From positions 2,108,001 through 2,172,000 of the forward strand of contig NZ_FMHU01000001.1 of assembly GCF_900091415.1 (NCBI RefSeq): DNA of 64,000 nucleotides, read 5' to 3'. The translations under genes were made by a program, and so were the position numbers. The DNA comes from Micromonospora inyonensis. Its GTDB lineage: Bacteria > Actinomycetota > Actinomycetes > Mycobacteriales > Micromonosporaceae. Shown piece after piece: positions 27,174 to 35,251 of the stretch (position 1 is the stretch's first letter; every line of letters starts with the position of its first letter). The notes beneath the pieces are model-generated. The model saw nothing but the letters and a program-made list of their open reading frames with translations. It searched no databases and was not told the DNA's origin.

Positions 27174-28286
27174 CTATTGATTGCCTACGATCACCAGCCC
27201 CTGCTGGTCAGGGTGGATTTCCGATGATGATCTAGAGCTGACACCTGGCGGCGGACCGACGGAGGCGCGCTCCACCATGCGCGCGCGCAGGCGCACGTGC
27301 CGGGCTCGTCCATGCGCGCGGTCTATGCGGTCGAGCAGTAGCTCTACCGCGCGGGCCCCCATCGCGTGCACGGGCTGCGAGATCACCGATAGAGGAGGAG
27401 TGACGACGTCGGCCCAATCGGTGTCGTCGAAGGAGATCACCGACAGATCGTCGGGGATCGCCAGACCGCGCTCGCGTGCCGCGAGCAGAACGCCCAGGGC
27501 GAGGATGCTGTCCGGGGTGAGCACCGCCGTCGGGGGATCGGGCTGGCCAAGTAGGTCGAGCATCGCGTGCAGCGCCTCCTTGCGACCCAGGCACCCGACC
27601 CGTACGTAGCGGTCGGGATCGAGGCCAGCCGACCGCAGGCTCTCGCGGTAGCCGAGCAGTCGCTCGTCACCGGTCGAGATCCGCCTTCCGAGCCCGTCGT
27701 GCTCCCCAGGGGACACTGTGCCGCGCAGATAGCCGATTCTTGTGTGGCCGGCGGCGAGAAAGTGCATTACAGCGGCTGCAGCGGCTGCCCGGTTGTGCAC
27801 CGTCACGCTGTCGGCCGCGATGCCGGTGACCCGGCGGTCGATGGCGACGACGGCCACGCCGGCGGCCTGTGCCTCGCGGAGGTGCTCGACATCCGTGCTC
27901 GAGGCGGGCGCCACGATGATCCCGTCGACCCGTTTGTCGAGGAAGAGGCGTACGGAGCTGCGTTCCGTGGCGACGTCCTCGTCGGAGTTGGCGAGCAGCA
28001 CCTCGTAGCCGTGGACGCGCGCGGCATCGCCGACCGCGCGGGTCACGGCGGCGAAGAACGGGTTCTCGATGTCGGCGACCACCAGACCCAGCGACTGGGT
28101 CCGTCCGGTGATCATGCTGCGAGCCAGGGCATTGGGACGGTAGCCGAGCTCCTCGGCTGCCGCGAGTACGCGCTCCCGGAATCGCTCGCTGACGTGACCG
28201 TAGCCGCCGAGTGCCCGAGCGGCTGTGGCGGTGCTGACGCCGGCCGCCTTCGCGACGTCCGGGATCGTGGCAGGTCCTTTCGCCAT
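27174..28286 (-). CDS. LacI-family repressor of the sugar-amine operon
   Basis: A 370-residue LacI/GalR regulator. The helix-turn-helix is at residues 8-30 (IPDVAKAAGVSTATAARAL) and the hinge at about 50-60 (YRPNALARSM). A periplasmic-binding-protein-like sensor follows (LGLVVADIENPFFA, LDKRVDGIIVAP, VISFDDTDWADVVTPPL). The ATG at 28286 begins the DNA-binding domain; the frame is open upstream. It is divergent from the operon at 28398 and very probably binds the paired operators between them. Confidence 0.93.
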   Translation of the reverse strand: MAKGPATIPDVAKAAGVSTATAARALGGYGHVSERFRERVLAAAEELGYRPNALARSMITGRTQSLGLVVADIENPFFAAVTRAVGDAARVHGYEVLLANSDEDVATERSSVRLFLDKRVDGIIVAPASSTDVEHLREAQAAGVAVVAIDRRVTGIAADSVTVHNRAAAAAAVMHFLAAGHTRIGYLRGTVSPGEHDGLGRRISTGDERLLGYRESLRSAGLDPDRYVRVGCLGRKEALHAMLDLLGQPDPPTAVLTPDSILALGVLLAARERGLAIPDDLSVISFDDTDWADVVTPPLSVISQPVHAMGARAVELLLDRIDRAHGRARHVRLRARMVERASVGPPPGVSSRSSSEIHPDQQGLVIVGNQ

Positions 28287-28338
28287 GGCGCTCCCTCGAC
28301 TCGACTGTGCGAACTGCTTGACAGCCTGCACGGCTGGT

Positions 28339-28350
28339 GAGAACGTTGTC
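28339..28350. promoter_or_regulatory. LacI-type operator 1
   Basis: GAGAACGTTGTC is a pseudo-palindrome around AACGTT, the central pattern of LacI/GalR operators. It is the inverted copy of operator 2, with centres 25 bp apart. Confidence 0.75.
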
Positions 28351-28363
28351 AAACCTTGCTCCT

Positions 28364-28375
28364 GACAACGTTCTC
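28364..28375. promoter_or_regulatory. LacI-type operator 2
   Basis: GACAACGTTCTC, the exact reverse complement of operator 1. It lies 22 bp upstream of the SIS-gene ATG and could block that promoter directly. Confidence 0.75.
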
Positions 28376-28397
28376 AACGAGAGATCGGTTTCGCTGT

Positions 28398-29462
28398 ATG
28401 TCTATGGATGTGGGCACCGGAACGCCCGTCCGCACGGATGTCGAGCTGCGACTGCGTCCCATCGCCGATGACTTCCTGCCGACCCTCGACCACGCCCTGA
28501 GTCAGCGTGACGCCGCCCGCGCTTTCGTCGCCGAGGCGATCACCGACGGCGTTCGCGACGTGCTGTTCCTCGGCTGCGGAGGATCATGGGCTTCGAGCGT
28601 GCACGCCGCGCACACGTTGCAGCGCCTGGGTCGCGCCCTCCACGTGAGCAACGTCCGCAGCTCTGAGGTCGGCGAAGGGTTCCCGGCCCGGCTGGGTCCC
28701 GGCACTCTCGTGATCGCGTCTGCTCACTCTGGCGGTACGCCCGAGACGGTCGCCGCGGTCCGGCTGGCCAAGAGGGCCGGAGCCCGGATCGTGACGCTCG
28801 CCCACCCCGAGGGCTCTGCACTCGGCGAGCTCGCGGACCTCGAGCTGACCTACCGCAGCAATCACACGATCACCTCGCCGAAGCAGACCCTTCTCTCCCA
28901 CCTGACCTGGTCGCTGCTGACTGAAACCGGCGCCATCGCCGATCCGGGTCCGGTTTGGGCCGCGTACGACGCGCTGCCGGTGGCGCTGCGCACTGCGCTC
29001 GACGAGGCTGACGACCACCTGGCCCTCACGGCGCGAGCACTGGCCGACAACCCGTTTCTCTACGTCCTCGGTGCCGGGCCCAACGCGGGGGCTTCGTACT
29101 TACTGTCGATGTGCTACCTGGTCGAGATGCAGTGGCGCTACTCGGCGTCGTTCCTCGCCGGTGAGTTCTTCCACGGCGCGTTCGAGATGCTCCATGGCGA
29201 CGCCGGCATCATCCACCTGGTCGGCGAGGACGCGAGCCGGGCGGTGTCCGAGCGGGCGGTTCGGTTCGCCGAGCAGGTCAGCCCGCATTCGCACGTTCTC
29301 GATACCACGATGCTGTCGCTGCCGGGCATCGCGCCGGAGCTGCGGTCGGAGGTCACCCCGATCGCGCTCGGCGTCCTGTGCAGCCGCCTGGCCGAGCACT
29401 TCGAGGCAGTCTCCGGGCACAGCCTCGACGAGCGCCGCTACATGGGGCGGGTGGACTATTGA
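28398..29462 (+). CDS. SIS-domain deglycase, FrlB-like
   Basis: A 354-residue double-SIS protein. VLFLGCGGSWASS near residue 53 and ASAHSGGTPETV near residue 100 are the sugar-phosphate-binding SIS motifs. The second SIS domain has GEFFHGAFEML and ends DERRYMGRVDY, closely matching the end of fructoselysine-6-phosphate deglycase FrlB (DERRYYGGLVEY, from memory). Such enzymes split a 6-phosphofructosyl-amine into glucose 6-phosphate and amine. The ATG at 28398 is preferred; ATG at 28404 is possible. It is the first gene of the LacI-controlled operon and overlaps the kinase gene. Confidence 0.72.
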   Translation: MSMDVGTGTPVRTDVELRLRPIADDFLPTLDHALSQRDAARAFVAEAITDGVRDVLFLGCGGSWASSVHAAHTLQRLGRALHVSNVRSSEVGEGFPARLGPGTLVIASAHSGGTPETVAAVRLAKRAGARIVTLAHPEGSALGELADLELTYRSNHTITSPKQTLLSHLTWSLLTETGAIADPGPVWAAYDALPVALRTALDEADDHLALTARALADNPFLYVLGAGPNAGASYLLSMCYLVEMQWRYSASFLAGEFFHGAFEMLHGDAGIIHLVGEDASRAVSERAVRFAEQVSPHSHVLDTTMLSLPGIAPELRSEVTPIALGVLCSRLAEHFEAVSGHSLDERRYMGRVDY

Positions 29463-30328
29463 GCAGTCGACCACTGCTCGTCTGTGGGGTGGGCGACAAC
29501 GTCGTCGACCGCTACCCGGACACGGGCCTCGAATACCCGGGCGGAAACGCGTACAACGTCGCCGTCTTCGCGCGGCGTGCCGGCGCTGCTGGCGCCTACC
29601 TGGGCATCGTCGGCGCGGACGCGTCCGGCGATCACCTTGTCAACGTGCTGCGACGCGAGGACGTCGACGTGTCGAGGGTGCGCCGGGTGCCGGGGCCGAA
29701 CTCGTACGCCGTCGTTCACCTCACGCCCGGCGGGAACCGGGAGTTCGCTGCGTGGGAGCCCATCCCCGACCGGCTGACGCTGGAGCCCGAGGATCGAGAG
29801 CTGGTCGCCCGCGCCGACCTCGTCCACACCGGTCACGCGAGCTTCACCGAATCGCTGGTCCCGTCCCTCGCCGAGCTGGCTCTGGTCTCCTTCGACTTCT
29901 CCTACAGGGGCCTCGACTACGCCGAGCCCCTGCTTCCGCACCTGTGGTCGGCGACCTTCTCCGGAGCCGGGCTCACGGCGGGCCAGGCCCGCGAGCTGGC
30001 GACGACCGCGCAGGGCCGAGGCCCGAAGGTCGTCCTCGTGACCCGCGGTGCCCAGGGCGCCGTCGTGGCGGTCGACGGCGTGCTGCACGAGGAGCCTGCT
30101 GCCCCGGCAGACGTCGTCGACACGCTCGGCGCGGGCGACGCCTTCGCCGCGCGTTTCCTGATCGGGTTGCTCCGCGGTGAGGAGGCCAAGGAGGCAGCGG
30201 CCGCGGCCGCCGGGTTTGCGGCCCGGGTCTGCGAGAGCTTCGGCGCCTTCGGCCATGCACGGTCGATGGTCACCAGCACGTCGGAAACCGCCGACCCGAA
30301 CACCGATGCGAGGGGTGAGCAGCGATGA
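29459..30328 (+). CDS. PfkB-family sugar kinase, FrlD-like
   Basis: A 289-residue ribokinase-fold enzyme. The N-terminus VCGVGDNVVDRYPDTG followed by PGGNAYNVAVFARRAGA resembles fructoselysine 6-kinase FrlD (GDNCVDIYP, GGNAVNVAV, from memory). The catalytic Asp is in DTLGAGDAFAARF near residue 232. It probably phosphorylates the imported sugar-amine at C6 for the upstream deglycase. The TTG at 29459 overlaps the SIS stop (TTGA), and the kinase fold begins eight residues later. Confidence 0.75.
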   Translation: MSSRPLLVCGVGDNVVDRYPDTGLEYPGGNAYNVAVFARRAGAAGAYLGIVGADASGDHLVNVLRREDVDVSRVRRVPGPNSYAVVHLTPGGNREFAAWEPIPDRLTLEPEDRELVARADLVHTGHASFTESLVPSLAELALVSFDFSYRGLDYAEPLLPHLWSATFSGAGLTAGQARELATTAQGRGPKVVLVTRGAQGAVVAVDGVLHEEPAAPADVVDTLGAGDAFAARFLIGLLRGEEAKEAAAAAAGFAARVCESFGAFGHARSMVTSTSETADPNTDARGEQR

Positions 30329-31089
30329 CCGGCACCCAGCCGTTCCTTCAGGTATCCGGGGTCCGCAAGGCCTACGGCCACGTCCAAGCCCTACGCGGCG
30401 TCGACCTCGAGGTGCGGACCGGCGAGGTCCATGCCCTGCTCGGCGACAACGGCGCCGGCAAATCGACGCTCATGAAGATCCTCGCCGGGGTCACCGCCCC
30501 AGACTCGGGCGAGATCCGCGTCGGCGGCAAGCCGGTAACGGCACGCAGCCCCCGCGACATGCAGGCCGCGGGCGTCGCCACGGTGTTCCAAGACCTGGCG
30601 CTGGCACCCTCCCTCGACGCGGGGGAGAACGTCTTCCTGGGTCGGGAGATCACCCGGCCCGGTTTGCTCGGCCGGCTCGGGTTCGTCGACCGGGCGGAGA
30701 TGCGCCGGCGGACCCAGGAGCAGATCGCCGCGCTCGGCTCGACGATCCCGTCCCTCAGGGTCCCCGTCGGATCCCTCTCCGGGGGCCAGCGCCAGGCGGT
30801 CGCGATCGCCCGCGCCGCGGTGTGGGGCAGCGCCATGCTCATGCTCGACGAGCCGACCGCGGCGCTCGGCGTCCGCCAGACCGAGCAGGTGCTGGAGCTC
30901 ATCCGACGAGTCCGGACGCGGGGCGCCACGGCGGTCCTGCTGATCTCGCACAACCTGCCCGACGTCTTCGCGGTGGCCGACCGTGTGACGGTACTGCGGC
31001 TGGGTGCGGTGGTGCTCGACTGCCACATCTCGAAGACCAGCATCGAGAATCTGACGCTCGTCATGGCGGGCGTGAAGGAGGCACCGTGA
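30325..31089 (+). CDS. Sugar ABC transporter ATPase, single-domain
   Basis: A 254-residue ATPase of the ribose/xylose (CUT2) class. Walker A is LLGDNGAGKST near residue 40, the signature SLSGGQRQAVAIARA near 150, and Walker B MLMLDEPTAALGVRQ. CUT2 ATPases are usually double-length, but this one is a half-size type as in some FrcA-like systems. It overlaps both neighbours by four bases. Confidence 0.9.
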   Translation: MTGTQPFLQVSGVRKAYGHVQALRGVDLEVRTGEVHALLGDNGAGKSTLMKILAGVTAPDSGEIRVGGKPVTARSPRDMQAAGVATVFQDLALAPSLDAGENVFLGREITRPGLLGRLGFVDRAEMRRRTQEQIAALGSTIPSLRVPVGSLSGGQRQAVAIARAAVWGSAMLMLDEPTAALGVRQTEQVLELIRRVRTRGATAVLLISHNLPDVFAVADRVTVLRLGAVVLDCHISKTSIENLTLVMAGVKEAP

Positions 31090-32177
31090 GCATCGCGAGC
31101 GAACCACACGCCGAGCAGCCGACCGGGTCGCCCGCCGCTGGCCCCGCCCGGACATCGGTCACGTCCCGGTGGGGAGCACTGTCGGTCCGGTTCGAGAACC
31201 TCTACATCGGCTTGGTGCTGGTCGCGCTGCTGGCCATCTTCACGCTGTGGGCGCCGCCGGAGACGTTCCTGACCAGCGACAACCTGAGCAACATCGCACT
31301 GGACGCCTCACAGCTGCTGATTCTCTCCAGCGGTGTCGCACTGTTGATCATCGCCGGCGGGCTGGATCTGTCCGTCGGTGCGGTGGTCGTGTTCTCCGCG
31401 ATCGTGTCCGGCAAGACGATGCTCGCGATCGCGGGACCGGTCGAGGAATCGGTGACCAAATCTGCCGGCCAACTGCTGCCTGCGGTGCTCGCCGGTCTCG
31501 GCGTCGCGGTGCTCAGCGGCTGGGCCTGGGGGGCGCTCAACTCTCTGATCACCCTGAAGCTGCGGGTGCCGCCGATCATCGCGACCCTCGCCACGCTCAG
31601 CGCCGCCACCGGACTGGCGCAGGTCGTGAGCAAGGGCGTCAACGTGAGTAGCCTGCCGATCCAGCTCCAGCAGCACTTCGGTGGGGCCAAGGCCTTCGAC
31701 GTCGTGCCGTGGCCGGTCGTGGTCGCCGCCGTGGTGGTGGCCGTGCTCTGGGTGGTGCTCTCGCAGATGCGGTTCGGCCTGCGCACCTACGCGATCGGCA
31801 GCAACGCCGAAGCCGCCGCCCGGAGCGGCATCCCCGTCGGACGGCACATGCTCGCGCTGTACACACTCGTCGGGCTGCTCGCGGGCGTCGTCTCGTTCAT
31901 CGACCTGAGTCGGTTCGGCACGGCGTCGCTCTCCGGCCACACCCAGGACGCGCTGAACGCGATCGCCGCGGTCGTGATCGGCGGTGTCTCGCTGTTCGGC
32001 GGACGCGGCCGGATGTCCGGCGTCGTGATCGGCGTCTTCATTCCGGCGGTGCTGGCCAACGGCTTCGTCGTCGTCCAGGTGGACCCGTTTTGGCAGAACG
32101 TCGCCGTGGGTGCGGTCCTCGTCCTAGCCGTATACATCGACCAGCTCCGTCGGGGAGCTCACAACAGAGAAGGGTAG
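31086..32177 (+). CDS. Sugar ABC transporter permease (RbsC-like)
   Basis: A 363-residue membrane protein with about ten helices after a 30-residue polar leader. Family signatures are GGLDLSVGAVVVFS, GLRTYAIGSNAEAAARSGI and LNAIAAVVIGGVSLFGGRG. The GTG at 31086 overlaps the ATPase stop (GTGA); the frame is open upstream. It would form the channel of the imported sugar-amine system. Confidence 0.92.
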   Translation: MSIASEPHAEQPTGSPAAGPARTSVTSRWGALSVRFENLYIGLVLVALLAIFTLWAPPETFLTSDNLSNIALDASQLLILSSGVALLIIAGGLDLSVGAVVVFSAIVSGKTMLAIAGPVEESVTKSAGQLLPAVLAGLGVAVLSGWAWGALNSLITLKLRVPPIIATLATLSAATGLAQVVSKGVNVSSLPIQLQQHFGGAKAFDVVPWPVVVAAVVVAVLWVVLSQMRFGLRTYAIGSNAEAAARSGIPVGRHMLALYTLVGLLAGVVSFIDLSRFGTASLSGHTQDALNAIAAVVIGGVSLFGGRGRMSGVVIGVFIPAVLANGFVVVQVDPFWQNVAVGAVLVLAVYIDQLRRGAHNREG

Positions 32178-32185
32178 AAGTCGCG

Positions 32186-33193
32186 ATGGAAAACGTGAAC
32201 CGACGTGGTGGGCTCCGGCTCGCCGCCGTGGGCGCCGCGCTCGTCATGATGCTCACTGCCTGTGGTAGTGACGCGGGCGACGGCACGGCATCCGACAGCA
32301 AGAGCGACGACGCTGCGGTGCAGGTGACGCTGGCACTGGCCGTGCAGAGCGGGTGCCCGTTCTGCATCTCCATCCAGCGTGGCGCCGAGTCCGCGGCGAA
32401 GGACCTGGGGGTCGACCTTACCGTGGTCTCGCCGAAGACCGCCGACACCGCCGGCCAGATCCAACAGCTCAACGGACTGCTGGCCAACAATCCGGACGTG
32501 CTGGTCCTTCAGCCCTTCGACCCGGCCGCATTGCTGCCGGTCGTCAAGCACTTCGCCGACAAGGGCACGCCCACGATCACCGTCGACAGCGACCTCAGCG
32601 ACCCCTCGGCGCGGCTGGGCCTGATCTCCTCCGACAACGAGGCGGGCGGCAAGTTCGCCGCGGAGCAGCTCGCCGAGCGGATCGGCGAGAAGGGCAAGGT
32701 CCTCTACCTCGGCTACAAGCCCGGCCTCGCCGGGACCGACGCGCGCCGCAAGGGCTTCGAAGAGCAGATCAAGACCTACCCGAGCATCGAGTACCTCGGT
32801 GCCCAATACAGCGCGGACGACCAGTCGGTGACCGCGGGCCAGGTCAGCGCGGCCCTTCGGGCGAACCCGGACCTCGCCGGTATCTTCGCCGGTGCCGAGG
32901 CGCACGCCATCGGTGCAGCGGCGGCGATCCGCGAAGCCCACGCCCAGGACCGTGTCTCCGTCGTCGCGTTCGACGGCGCTCCGGACGAGGTCCAGGCGCT
33001 CAAGGACAACTCGCTCGACCTGCTCGTGGTCCAGAAGGCCTACGAGATGGGCCAGCTGGCGATCAAGCAGGCCGTGGCGTACGCCAAGGACGGCACCAAG
33101 CCCGACGGTGACACCTACCCCGACTATGTCGCGGTGACCCGCGACAATCTCGCCGAGGCCGACGTCCGCAAGTACCTCTACCCGGCCGAGTGA
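32186..33193 (+). CDS. Sugar-binding lipoprotein (RbsB-like)
   Basis: A 335-residue periplasmic-binding-protein-fold lipoprotein. The lipobox is MMLTAC near residue 25, then a Ser/Asp-rich linker. The mature part has QPFDPAALLPVVKHFADKG, TITVDSDLSDPSARLGLISSDN (in two parts) and VVAFDGAPDEVQALKDN, typical of ribose/inositol-class receptors. The pair SGCPFC near the expected ligand site is unusual. A hairpin follows the stop, which may raise its expression relative to the downstream genes. Confidence 0.9.
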   Translation: MENVNRRGGLRLAAVGAALVMMLTACGSDAGDGTASDSKSDDAAVQVTLALAVQSGCPFCISIQRGAESAAKDLGVDLTVVSPKTADTAGQIQQLNGLLANNPDVLVLQPFDPAALLPVVKHFADKGTPTITVDSDLSDPSARLGLISSDNEAGGKFAAEQLAERIGEKGKVLYLGYKPGLAGTDARRKGFEEQIKTYPSIEYLGAQYSADDQSVTAGQVSAALRANPDLAGIFAGAEAHAIGAAAAIREAHAQDRVSVVAFDGAPDEVQALKDNSLDLLVVQKAYEMGQLAIKQAVAYAKDGTKPDGDTYPDYVAVTRDNLAEADVRKYLYPAE

Positions 33194-33201
33194 CGGACCC
33201 C

Positions 33202-33231
33202 GGCCGGCGCCGCGACCGCGCAGCGCCGGCC
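33202..33231 (+). terminator. Intra-operon hairpin after the binding-protein gene
   Basis: GGCCGGCGC (33202-33210) pairs with GCGCCGGCC (33223-33231), nine bases with a 12-nt loop. It sits in the only sizeable gap (79 bp) of the operon. It could partly terminate or protect the upstream message. Confidence 0.55.
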
Positions 33232-33272
33232 ACCGGCTGCCGACCAACCGCGACAAGCAAGGAGATACCCGG

Positions 33273-34424
33273 GTGAGCGACCCCAAACGCGAGTCCCATG
33301 TCGCCGCCGTGTCGGAGGTGCTCGATCCGGAAGGAGTCGCCCGCTACGTCGCGGCTCGCTCCCACCTGGCCAGGGTGGTGGGCACCGTGATCGAGGTCGA
33401 GACGTTCGGCGAGGGCAAGATCAACGCCGTCTTCGGCGTCCGCGGTGACCGTGGGTCGCTGGTACTCAAGCAGGCCCTGCCCTGGATCCGGGTTCTTCCG
33501 AACTGGGCACTGACGGTGCACCGCGTCGAGCGGGAGGCGTGGTTCCTCGAGTCCTGGGCGGACTTCAACGCTGCCCACGTGCCGAAGTCCTACGGGTATG
33601 ACGATGGCGCGCATACCCTGGCCATGGAGGAGCTCACCGGGTACGAGCTGTGGCGGACCGCCCTCCACGAAGGCCGCGTCAGCGCGGCGGCGGCGACGGG
33701 TGCGGGCACGATGGTTGCCCGCTCCGCCTTCCACACCTCGCCGTTCGGTCGTGACGCCGAGGCGCACGCCCGTGACGTCGCCCGCTCGGCCAACCCGGCC
33801 ATGGACCAGATGATGCAAGATGTCGTGTTCGACATCCCGTTCACCGTGGACGCTCGCAACAGCACAGACCCGCAGCTGACGCGGTGGCGTGAGAAGGTTC
33901 GGGCCGACGAGGCTGTGCTGACCCGGGTGGCTGAGCTGCGATGGTGCTACGGCACCCGGCGGGAGGCGCTCCTCCACGGGGACCTGCACACCGGCAGCGT
34001 CATGGTGGCGGGCGACCAGGTCCGCGTGATCGACGGCGAGTTCGCCCGCTACGGGCCGGTCGCCTGGGACCTCGGTGAGCTCTGGGCGCACCTGGTGCTG
34101 GCTCGACGCAGCCTGGACGTCCGGCGGCCAGGGGAGTCGGCCCCGGACCTGGTGTCGGCTACGTGGGCCGGCTTCACGGACGAGCTGCGCGCCCACTGGC
34201 CCGAGAGACGCGCGGCCAGCCTGACCGACGGCTGGCTCGAGGCGTGGCTGGAAGAGACACGCACGCTCGCGGTCCGCTTCGCCGGGCTGGAGCTCCTGCG
34301 CCGCATGATCGGCGTCGGCGCGTGCGAGCAGCTGACGATGCTCGAGCCCGACGCGCGGGAGGCCGTCGCGGACGATGTCCTCGCCCTCGCCGTACACGCG
34401 CTCAAGGAGGGCCAGTGGACCTGA
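33273..34424 (+). CDS. S-methyl-5-thioribose kinase-like protein
   Basis: A 383-residue kinase-like protein of the MtnK branch of the aminoglycoside-phosphotransferase fold. GKINAVFGV, LVLKQALPWIRV (ATP-side Lys) and HGDLHTGSVMV (catalytic loop) are present. VIDGEFARYGPVAWDLGELW replaces the usual DPEF metal motif with DGEF. MtnK phosphorylates methylthioribose or 5-deoxyribose at C1. No other methionine-salvage gene is nearby, so the substrate here may differ. The GTG at 33273 follows AAGGAGAT. Confidence 0.75.
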   Translation: MSDPKRESHVAAVSEVLDPEGVARYVAARSHLARVVGTVIEVETFGEGKINAVFGVRGDRGSLVLKQALPWIRVLPNWALTVHRVEREAWFLESWADFNAAHVPKSYGYDDGAHTLAMEELTGYELWRTALHEGRVSAAAATGAGTMVARSAFHTSPFGRDAEAHARDVARSANPAMDQMMQDVVFDIPFTVDARNSTDPQLTRWREKVRADEAVLTRVAELRWCYGTRREALLHGDLHTGSVMVAGDQVRVIDGEFARYGPVAWDLGELWAHLVLARRSLDVRRPGESAPDLVSATWAGFTDELRAHWPERRAASLTDGWLEAWLEETRTLAVRFAGLELLRRMIGVGACEQLTMLEPDAREAVADDVLALAVHALKEGQWT

Positions 34425-35251
34425 ACGCCGAGCTACGCCTGGCTAGCGATATCGCCCTCCGCGCCGGTGCCGTCCTCGTCGAGCACTTCGACGCCGGCAC
34501 GCTCAACACGCGGAGCAAGAGCCGGCGCCAGGACGTCGTCACCGACGCCGACATCGCCGCCGAGAAGGTCCTGGTGGACGCGCTGGCCGCGGCGTACCCC
34601 GAGGACGCGATCCTCGCCGAGGAGAGCGGCAACCGCGACGGTGGTTCGGGGCGTCGCTGGTGCATCGACCCGCTCGACGGCACCGCGAACTTCGCTGCCG
34701 GTATCCCGCACTGGGCGGTGGCGCTGTCGCTCCTGATCGGCGACCGGCCGGTCCTCGCGGTCACCTTCGACCCCTCGCGTGACGAGCTCTTCACTGCGTT
34801 GTACGACGGTCCCGCCCAGCTTGACGGGTGGAAGATCAGCATCGCGGCTACCTCCGCGGTCCAGGACGCGCTCGTCGCCTCGAACCTTCCGTACGCCGCT
34901 CGTACCGACCCCCGTATCGCGTGCCGCATGCACAGCTCTCGCGGGCTGCGCGAGACCGGCTCGATGGCCCTCGACCTCGCCTGGGTGGCCACCGGCCGGC
35001 TCCAGCTCGCGGCCCACGAGCACAACGGCAAGCTCTGGGACTACGCGGGTGGCGAGCTTCTGGTGACACGTGCCGGCGGCGTGGTCGAGCCGCTCGCCGG
35101 ATTCCCGGGCCTCGTCCTCGCGGGCGGCCGTGAGCTGGTGACGTCGTTCCACGAGAGCGACGAGTGGCCACCGCTCGACCAGCTAACCCGCACCACCCGA
35201 ACGACCGGAGGTACTACCGATGAGCAGCGCGACGACCGACGAGTGGTATGA
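34415..35251 (+). CDS. Inositol-monophosphatase-like sugar phosphatase
   Basis: A 278-residue Mg-dependent phosphatase of the IMPase fold. Metal ligands are visible in AEESG (near residue 67), CIDPLDGTANF (near 84) and the late motif LWDYAGGELLV (near 207). In this operon it probably removes phosphate from a sugar phosphate or phosphorylated intermediate. The GTG at 34415 has AAGGAGG upstream and overlaps the kinase gene by 10 bp; the 3' end overlaps the next gene by 32 bp. Confidence 0.85.
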   Translation: MDLNAELRLASDIALRAGAVLVEHFDAGTLNTRSKSRRQDVVTDADIAAEKVLVDALAAAYPEDAILAEESGNRDGGSGRRWCIDPLDGTANFAAGIPHWAVALSLLIGDRPVLAVTFDPSRDELFTALYDGPAQLDGWKISIAATSAVQDALVASNLPYAARTDPRIACRMHSSRGLRETGSMALDLAWVATGRLQLAAHEHNGKLWDYAGGELLVTRAGGVVEPLAGFPGLVLAGGRELVTSFHESDEWPPLDQLTRTTRTTGGTTDEQRDDRRVV

